Assembly: GCA_004335835.1 (NCBI GenBank)
Contig: RWJK01001013.1
Span: forward strand, 78,314 to 142,313
Reading direction: 5' to 3'
DNA length: 64,000 nucleotides
DNA from: Scenedesmus sp. ARA3
Lineage: Eukaryota; Chlorophyta; Chlorophyceae; Sphaeropleales; Scenedesmaceae
Numbering within the stretch: position 1 is the stretch's first letter; every line of letters starts with the position of its first letter. The position numbers were made by a program, and so were the translations under genes. Below the pieces are notes generated by a model. The model was not told the DNA's origin. It was given only the letters and a program-made list of their open reading frames with translations, and searched no databases. Of the stretch, positions 56,291 to 64,000 are shown in pieces.

Positions 56291-59200
56291 GCAATGCGTT
56301 GGTGCGAAGCAAGCTGCAAGTCACTGTGTCTGCTGCACTCAGCAATCTGCTGCAGCTGCAAGCCTGTGCATCTATGTGAGTACTGCACAAATGCGCATGC
56401 ACAGCGCACGACATAGGCGCTTGCAGCTACAGCTCGTGCAACTTCACACGCAGCACACAGATAGGCTTCAACGTGTTGAAAAACCACTAGACATTTCGTT
56501 TTTCGCACTCTGCCTTGCCACTCACATGCAACTGCATCTATGAGGCCGCAGCTGGACAGCTCTGCCGCGTCAGCCCGGGCCAGCAGCAGCAGCAGCGCGG
56601 CAGCAGCAGAGGATGCTGCCAGCAGCAGCTGTGCAGCAGCAGCTCGGCCTCGCAGCCGCTCCAAGTCATCCTGCAGGGACACAGCAGCAGCATAGTTTCA
56701 GTATGAGCACATGGCAGCGACCCTGGAAGACAACACCAGAAGACCTCAACATACTGCAACACTTGAATGGTGCTGGTATGTTAGAAGCTTGCATGCTGGT
56801 TGTTGCAGCCACGCAATTCCGGGTGCAACAGCTGATACTACAGCTAAGTAGGATTTTGGTGCTCGCTGGTGCTGCATGCACATCGCATGCTTGATAAGCC
56901 AACTGCCTGCTCACCATGGCTGCGCCACCCCGCACTCCCCACAGCAGGTCACTGCCAGAAGCCTCCAGGGCACAAGTGCCGGCCCTTAAACCCCGCTCCA
57001 GGACATCCAAAACCCCAGCCTCCAAAACCTCTGCCGCCAGCGCTTGAACCTCAAAGGCATCTGAAATGCAGCTGACACTGCTGCCTAAGCCCAGATCTGC
57101 CTCCCTGCTTTGGTTTAGGTTGCCATTGGGGTTTGAGGCAGCTGCAGGGTTCAAACCAGGTTTCAGCGTGGTACGCTCGTTTGGCCGATCTGCTGCTGCC
57201 AGTTGCCGCACCAAATCTGGAGGTCCATTCAGCAGCAGAGACAGTAGGTTGAATGCCCCCAATGCTGCTGCCAGGTCATACTTTGCAGTAACGAGCCCTA
57301 CTGCTGCTGTTGGGTCCACATCCTTACCCCAGGGGGGCGGCACTCCAGCTACAGATGCTGCACCTCGAGTAGCTGCTGCTGCAGCAGCAGCAGCATCTGC
57401 AGCGCTGCCAGCAGCAGCAGCAGCAGCTTGACCATCAGCCGCACCTGCTGCAGCTGCTGCAGCGTCAGCACCACCCCCGTCACCTGCATTTGCAGCTGCT
57501 GCTGTCACAGATACTAGCGACGGCAGCAGCTGCTTCAGCTGGTCAACTAAACACGCCGCACCGCTGCTGCTGCTGCTGCTGTCAGCTGTCCGCCACGTCA
57601 TGAGCAGCTGCTGGCCAGCTGCTGCATACCCCTGCAGCTGCAGCAGCGTGTTAACCTGGCGATCTGCTGCTGCAGCTGCTGCAGCATTCTCCGGCTGCAG
57701 CGGCAGCGCCCCACTTAGCGCACCCTGCTGCTGTTGCTGTCCCGCTGGAAACGCCGCAGCGGCGGCTGCGATCCCCAGCCGGCCTTGCACGCACACCTCA
57801 TCTGCTGCTGCTGTGAGTATCACATCAGCCAGAGGCAGCCACTGCTGCAAAACATCCGCATGTGGCTCTGACAGCACAGCCAGCAGCAGCTCCGGAACAT
57901 ACAGGGACTCGTAGGCAGGCTGATTGCGGCTGTTTGCTGCTGTGGTGCTGCTGCTGCGACCGGCGGCTAACATGTCTTCAGTGTCGCTGGTATCGTCTGC
58001 CATGAGGCCAGCCTGCAGAAGCCACAGCAGAGCACGCCAGAAACAAAAGAATCAGAGGTATGTGATGTGCAGTGCTTGCCTATGCAGTGCTTGCCTATGC
58101 TCGCTGCTGTCATGAGGCCAGCCTGCGGCAGGCACAGCAGAGCACAACAGGCACAAGACGATGTGTAACTTTGTTGTGGCAGCAGCTACTGTGTTTGGGT
58201 TCTGAGATGCATGCACGGCATGTGCAGTGCCTGCGTATGCTTGCATACTGCTGCCAATGCTGCAGTGCATCACAGGCAGCCGATACTTGACGTCAGCCTG
58301 CGACATGCTCGCTGCCGCCAATGCAACTGTAAACCACAAACAAACACAGCAACAGTACAGCCCAGCCACCCACCAGCTCCTGCCCCTCATCATCAATGCC
58401 AGCAGCAGCAGCCAGCACCTTGGACCGCTGCCCCATCAAGCCACACAGCCGCCGCAGCGCGCCAGGGCAGCTGCTCAGCGCAGCCACTGCTGCCTCGCGG
58501 CCTGCGTCGCTGGCCAGGCAACACTGCAGCAGCAGCGATGCGGCAGCAGGGCATTAGTAGACGGCATCTGCACCAGCATTTGATGCTGCACAGCAATGCT
58601 CAGCACCTGAACAATCCAACAACAGCTGCCAGCACTCACACAACATCCTGTGCACACTGCAGCTTGTCAAGCATAATTTGACAAACAAGGTTCTGCGCAA
58701 GACCATGCGTTTAATGTTAAACCTGATCTGCTTTCTGCTATTGCTGGCTCACCTGCACAAGGACCTGCACAGCTCCAGCTACCTTGCTGCTGCTGCTGCT
58801 TCTGGCAGCAGCTGAGCTTGGCTGCTGCAACTCCCCTACTGCCTGCGCCAACAGCAGCAGCCGCTGCAGACCCACAGACAACTCAGCAGCAGCAGCAGCA
58901 GCAGTGCTGCCAGCTGGCTGCCCCGCAGTGCTGCTGCTGCTGCTGCTGCTGCTGTGCATTGCCTCAAGCAGCTGCTGCCGCAGCAGCGGCCTGCCTACTG
59001 CTGCGTTGAAGGGCCCTGCTGCAGCCAAGTCTAAGTTGCCACCATCCAGAGACACCTGCGGCAGCAGCAGCAATAGCAGTGTGTCACGCTTCGAATCTAT
59101 GTTTGCACAGTTAAAAGCTGACCCTGAGTCTCAAACCCACCACAACCATCACCACTCAAGCATCGCTTGCACATCTTGACCTGGACTAAGTCTGAACACA

Positions 59201-60528
59201 ATTTCAGCCACAAAAGTAACGAGCACACAGCCTGAGACCATCTTATTGAACAGGTAAGTAAATAAATATTGTACCTGTGCATCTTGGCTGATGGCCAGCG
59301 CCTGCAAGCCACCCCCAGCCGCCCTCAAGAAGGCCCAACCAGAGCAGCGGCGCAGGCCTGACGGCAGCATTTTGTAGAGCCAACAGCTGACCCCTGGCGT
59401 CAAAACCACATCTATGAGGATAGAAACACAGCCTGAGACTGCACCTGTGCATCTTGGCTGATGGCTCGCGCCAGCGCCTGCAAGCCGCCCCCAGCCGCCC
59501 TCAAAAAGGCCTACCCGGCAGCGCAGCAGCCCAGGCCAGACAGCAGCATGCCTCACAGCCAACAGCTGAAGCCTGGTGGCAAACACCATAGATATCACCA
59601 ACCGTCCATCAGCCGTACGTCCAACAAATCAGCTCAAGCCTGCAGCACACACCACACAGCCTGAGACCCTACCTTTGCATCTTGGCTGATGGCTTGCGCC
59701 AGCGCCTGCAAGCCAACCCCAGCTGCCCTCAAAAAGGCCCAGCCAGCAGAGCAGCAGCCCAAGCCAGATGTTTGCATGCCTGGAAGCCAACACCTGGCCC
59801 CTGGTCTTGAAGTCACAACGATTTTAAACAGCCAAACATCACCTGCACACGTCTGACACCTCCACTCAAGGCTAGTAACAATGTGCGCTACAACAGATTC
59901 AAAACACATAGCCTGATATCATACCTGTGCATCTTGGCTGATGGCCCGTGCCAGCGCCTGCAAGCCAACCCCAGCCGCCCTCAAAAAGGCCCAGCCAGCA
60001 GAGCAGCAGCCCAGGCCTGACAGCAGCACCTGCAGCGAGCACAGCAGGCTGGCCTGCTCGGACCTGAGCTCCTGCAGCTGCTGCTGCAGCGCCGCTGCTG
60101 AGGGCTGTGGTTGCAGCTGCTCCTCTGCAAAAACAAAAGATCAAAAAGCACAGCGGCAGGAAAGACACAGGGACAAAGATACGGTGTGTTGGGTTTGCTG
60201 AGGGCGCTAAAACAGGGTGGGAGAAGCAGCTCAGCCTGCTGCAAGCATGCAGCAGCTGCCATCACCGCCAGTCGAACCACAGCTGGCTGCCGGTGCATGC
60301 CCATTGCTGTCCAAGGTTGGTGCAGTTACACGCTGACATAATTAACACACAATTGTAGGTCAGCACCATGCAAGTCACACACCTGCTCCCTGATGCTGCT
60401 GCTGCTGCTGCAGCTGTGCTGCAAGGCGGCTGCCATGCACGCCTGCCATGTCCAGCAGAGCAGCAAGCATCTCCAGCACACGGAAGCTCAGCAGCAGCTG
60501 CAGCACACACGCATCCGCCTGCTGCCGC

Positions 60529-60567
<39 letters not shown>

Positions 60568-61421
60568 CAGCTGCCGCCCCTGCTGCTGCTGTCATATGCA
60601 TGACTTCCCGCCGCCGCTGACCGCTGCTGCTCCTGCTGCAGCAGCCGCTTGCTTTCCTGGCTCCAATACAGCGGCGCTGCTGGCGGCGGCTGCATAACCA
60701 ACTCGCTGATGTCTGCTACAGCAGCAGCAGCGCGGCGCATGCACTGCGTAAAGTCTGCCACTGGCATCAGCAGCGCATTGACTGAGCCATCTAGCATGCG
60801 GCCGGCGCTGCTGCGCAGGGTGGTGATGCCCTCGTAGCACTTGAGCCGCCGCAGCACAATCTGCAAAGGTGATGCAATGGAATATGAGACGCAGCACGTG
60901 ATTTTTTTGCAGTTTGACGCTGGCGCCCTGCAATGCATGCACAGGCTGATAATGCCCGCGCAGCACTTAAGAGGTGCCACAGCACACTCTGCGCAGACAC
61001 CATGTAGCAAGGATTCAACCACAGTATGTGAGCTGTCCAGATCAATTGGATAGATGTATAGGCAGAGGAGGAAACAGCGAGGCTGGGTGCGAATGAGCAG
61101 TGCCACTGTATGGGTGAGCTGCCGGGCACACGAGCAGCAGACATATAGACAGACAGAGAGGCAAAATGTGCACACATTGACGCAATATGGCACCCTGCAA
61201 TGCATGGCACAGAGAACGCACCACCACCATGCCAGCAAGACTGCTGTGAAACCAGCCATCTGAAACACTAAGCAGCACCACAGTAGTCTGCAACCACAGC
61301 AGAAGCCGTTTTACTGCTGCTGCTGCTGCTGGCCGCCTCACCATGCTCAAGTCAGCTGTATAAGAGCCATGTGTAACATCATGCAACACAACATTAATCT
61401 GCAACAGCGGCCCTGTCACAG

Positions 61422-61464
<43 letters not shown>

Positions 61465-62757
61465 CCGCCTCACCATGCTCGAGTGTGCCGTGTCAGCCTT
61501 GCGTGGCTGCATCGCCAGCGCCACCACCCCACTGTACAGCTCAGCAGCCTGAGCCCGCCGCTTCACCAGCTGCGCTGCCTGCTTCTGCGCTGCTGCTGCT
61601 GCTGCTGCTGCTGCATCAGCACCCCTGCCAGCCCTCCCCACCCACCCTCTAGCCGCAACATCTCTGCTGCTGCGGTCTTCACGCATCCGATATCCACCGC
61701 TGCTGCCGCCAATGCGGTCACGACTCCGTTCTCTATCTCTGTACATGCCCCGATCTCTGCTGCCGTCCCTGTCCTTGTTTCTCCTGCTGCTGCTGCCACC
61801 CCTCTTTGCATCAGCATCGTCTCCATGTCTGCTGCGACCTCTGCTGCTGCCACCACCTGCATCCCCTGCTGCTGCTGCTGCTGCTGCTGCTGCCTCGTTC
61901 CTGCGCCTGTCGCTGCTGCTGCCGGGTGCCAGCCCTGCTGCTCTGTGGCTGGGACTCCTGCTACCGGTAGCATCATCACCACCGTTACCAACAGCAGCAG
62001 CAGCAGCAGCAGCAGCTGTGCCTTGTTTGTCCGCTGAGTCATCAGCCTTGGTAAGATCCACCACATCACCAGAGGGGGCAGGGCGGACGGCATCAGATCC
62101 CCCAGCATCACCAGCAGCAGCAGCAGTGTTGTCATCCTCTTCATGCTCTTCTTCATGCTCTTCTTCATGCTCTTCTTCATGCTCTTCTTCATGTTCATCA
62201 GAGTCCAGCAGCAGCAGCTCCTCGCCCTCCTCCTCCTCCTCCTCCTCCCCCTCTTCTGCCTCTTCTGCTTCTTCTCCCTCCTCTGCTTCCTGTTGCTCAC
62301 TGCCACCCTCACCAGCCTCACCATCTGCTGCATCATCATCAACCTGCAGCAGCAGCAGCAGCAGCAGCAGCAAGCAGGAATGGTACACACAGAAAGTGTG
62401 GTAGGCAACTGCAGCAACGGTGGTGTGGTGCACTCCTGGTGTGGCAACAGCCCCTGCGCAGAAGCCACAGTGCCTCAGTGTGCACAAGCATGCAGCGGGC
62501 AGATGAGCTGTCAAGTACTTATAAGCCCCTGAATCCTTGATACGTATCCAAACACCCAACTCACCCACGATCTTTGCAGATCACAGCACAGACGCCACAT
62601 CAACTGACAGTGCACTGGCCACATGATCTAACAAATTCCAAACCCCACCCTCAACCGCACCTGCTCAGTGTCCATGTCATCATGGCCTGACAGGCTCAGC
62701 CGCTCTTCTGACTCCTCCTCATCTTCGTACTGCTCGTACTGCTCGCCATCATCCTCA

Positions 62758-62788
<31 letters not shown>

Positions 62789-63004
62789 CATCCACATGTG
62801 CTTCCTCTTGCTGCTGCTGCTGTTCAACATCATCACCGTGTGCTTCCTCATGCTGCTGCTGCTGCTCCTGGCTGCCTGTCGCCTGGCTTTGACTTTGACC
62901 AGGCAGCTCATCATACAGCCCACCTTCATCACCATCATCATCCTCATCCTCACCGCCTGCTGCTGCTGCTGTATCCCCTGTATCTGGTGTTCCCGGCTGC
63001 TCGT

Positions 63005-63041
<37 letters not shown>

Positions 63042-63177
63042 TTCGTCTCTTACACCCCTGCTGCTGCCTGGGCTGCTGCTCCGCCGCTGCTGCCGCCCCC
63101 TGCTGCCACCCGGGCCACCTACTGGCTCGTCCTCCCGCTGCCGCTTCCGAGCAGAACTATCCCCGCCACCCTCTCTA

Positions 63178-63211
<34 letters not shown>

Positions 63212-64000
63212 AGTCTTCTGAGTATCGCCGTCTGCTGTCTCTACTGCGATCTGCATCCCTGCCATACTCCCTGTTTTGACTCCTGTCCATGCCACGCGCT
63301 GCTGCCCTGCGGCCATCCCAGCCGCCATTTTGCTGCTGCTGCTGCTGCTGCTGCTTGTCTTTGAGCAGCACCGGTGTGAATGGCCCCAGCAGAGTGGAGC
63401 AGGCCACAGCAGGGCAGCTCACCAGCAGCAGCTCCAGCAGGCCCAGCCCGTAGCGGCTGATTAGGGGAGGGGCATCAGGGATGCACACGGCAGCTGAGGG
63501 GGCAGCGGCAGCAGCAGCGGCGGCGCAGGAGTAACAGCAGCAGCAGCAGCAGCAGCAGAAGCAGCAGCAGCAGAACCATTCAGTCAGGGTTGGTTGTGAG
63601 CTTATTTGCAGGGTGATCGCAGCTGCAAGCCGGCACAGATAATTATAGATCCCTGAAACCTGCAAAGGCATGAGGCCATCAGCAGCTCCAGCAGGCCCAG
63701 GCCGTAACGGCTGATTAGGGGAGGGGCATCGGGAATGCACACGGCAGCTGGAAAAGTGAACACAGCAGTAGCAGAGATGCAACGGCAGCAGCGGCAGCAG
63801 CAGCAGCAGCATGTGGACGGAGCTTAATTTCGTGCTGCATGTGCAAGGCTCGCGCAGGTGCAAGCCGACAAGAGATGGACACAGCAACTAGTATACTTTC
63901 AGGGTATTGTTAGTGGTGCAACAGCAAAGGATGCAGCAAGCATACCAGCACTCCACCCACAGCAACGCCACCAGCAACAGCATCACAATCAGCTGCAGCA
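50657..64000 (-). CDS. VIR: VIRILIZER / VIRMA homologue, m6A writer complex scaffold (5' end beyond window)
   Basis: Sixteen in-frame minus-strand exons: 63493-62661, 62343-61474, 60860-60383, 60124-59925, 59055-58753, 58523-58374, 58012-56915, 56670-56526, 56121-55784, 55035-54864, 54650-54451, 54129-53747, 53214-52967, 52689-52491, 52082-51676 and 51411-50657 (stop), at least 2258 residues. Landmarks shared with plant VIR: IVLRRLKCYEGITTLRSSAG, then SDAGREAAVAALSSCPGAL, then ARPGFKAVLLEGKALGMLAK. Near the C-terminus come FWAVSNAA, KRLRVMPYNERL and RRATFSKASGSRKASLHVDD. VIR scaffolds the METTL3-METTL14-WTAP/FIP37 writer. The N-terminal region carries Arg/Asp/Ser repeats and an acidic EEHE stretch; the rest is an alpha-helical armadillo-like array broken by Ala and Gln runs, ending in a disordered Gln/Pro/Gly tail. 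The next upstream exon may begin near 63940-64000, but its frame is not settled. Confidence 0.85.
52277..52369 (+). repeat. 31-base minisatellite, three copies
   Basis: Three nearly identical 31-base units (GCAGCGTGTATGCATGCAGC plus an 11-base end) lie in an intron of the VIRILIZER gene. The first unit differs by a single base. Confidence 0.9.
53484..53590 (-). repeat. Downstream copy of a VIRILIZER exon 3' edge
   Basis: EDGECHVVVGLLLQLLARLC and SLTPLNP with a GTGGGC donor recur here, copying the end of the exon at 54129-53747. The copy differs from the exon at one residue (N-L-D for N-P-D). Confidence 0.85.
55110..55185 (-). repeat. Upstream copy of a VIRILIZER exon 5' edge
   Basis: GTGTGCAG then GEAGALPPP recurs here upstream of the functional exon that starts at 55035. 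The copy loses frame after about 15 codons. Confidence 0.8.
55520..55650 (-). repeat. Downstream copy of a VIRILIZER exon 3' edge
   Basis: CWQKCGWWPDAVGAVLGEYP and SASKALNKIAEDEAAARA recur with a GTGAGT donor, copying the end of the exon at 56121-55784. A copy of that same exon's 5' edge (GAHAAVVTSQEGL type) lies at about 56165-56237, so both edges of one exon are duplicated. Confidence 0.85.
59275..59780 (-). repeat. Three downstream copies of a VIRILIZER exon 3' edge
   Basis: GWAFLRAAGVGLQALA and AISQDAQ (functional exon end 59925) recur with ends at 59673, 59445 and 59275, each followed by GT. Spacings are about 252, 228 and 170 bases. The shortest copies lose the start of the motif. Confidence 0.9.
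62139..62198 (-). repeat. 12-base tandem repeat coding EEHE
   Basis: Five 12-base units (CTTCATGCTCTT on the plus strand; the last is diverged) code an EEHE run within the acidic stretch of the VIRILIZER homologue. Confidence 0.9.
63690..63750 (-). repeat. Upstream copy of a VIRILIZER exon 5' edge
   Basis: AAVCIPDAPPLISRYGLGLL recurs with its own CAG acceptor (copy start near 63747), copying the start of the exon at 63493-62661. It loses the rest of the exon. Confidence 0.85.

Overview
This is nuclear DNA of a green alga, most likely a chlorophycean. The closest fit may be a Scenedesmus/Tetradesmus-type lineage, but that placement is an inference from style and not from a marker gene. The genes have many short exons with GT-AG introns, mostly GTGAGN donors and CTGCAG or (CTG)nCAG acceptors. 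Alanine, glutamine and serine runs are encoded by CAG/CTG repeats. The gene content (UFM1-pathway C53, VIRILIZER, a centriole STIL-type protein, family GH9 cellulase) is that of an alga or plant with centrioles. Two runs of N (11998-12074 and 40740-40789) are assembly gaps. Nothing bacterial, viral or transposon-like was recognised with confidence.

Layout, left to right: NOSIP-type protein (minus, 171-821, runs off the left edge); IQ-motif protein (plus, 1450-5650); secreted Cys-rich modular protein (plus, 7221-13184); a 4 kb gene-poor stretch; STIL-like centriole assembly protein (minus, 17274-24000); small profilin-like protein (minus, 24872-25902); class II poly(A) polymerase/tRNA nucleotidyltransferase (minus, 26259-30532); C53/CDK5RAP3 (plus, 30959-34606); a 2.4 kb gene-poor stretch; a 25-exon secreted cellulolytic protein with an N-terminal LPMO-like domain, a GH9 catalytic domain, three CBM1-like modules and an Ig-like tail (minus, 36970-49713); and a VIRILIZER/VIRMA homologue of the m6A writer complex (minus, 50657 to beyond the right edge).

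Exon models were built by hand from splice signals, conserved protein motifs and reading-frame phase. In the STIL-like, profilin-like, nucleotidyltransferase, C53 and LPMO-GH9 genes, and in the Cys-rich gene, every junction keeps frame from start to stop. The IQ-motif gene has one unresolved junction (exon 1 to 2).

The genes do not form one pathway. The two most striking features are the LPMO-GH9-CBM fusion, which would put oxidative and hydrolytic polysaccharide cleavage on one polypeptide, and a repeated structural theme. In four genes the edge of an exon, with its adjoining splice site and some intron, has been tandemly duplicated one to three times inside the neighbouring intron, leaving decayed partial exon copies.
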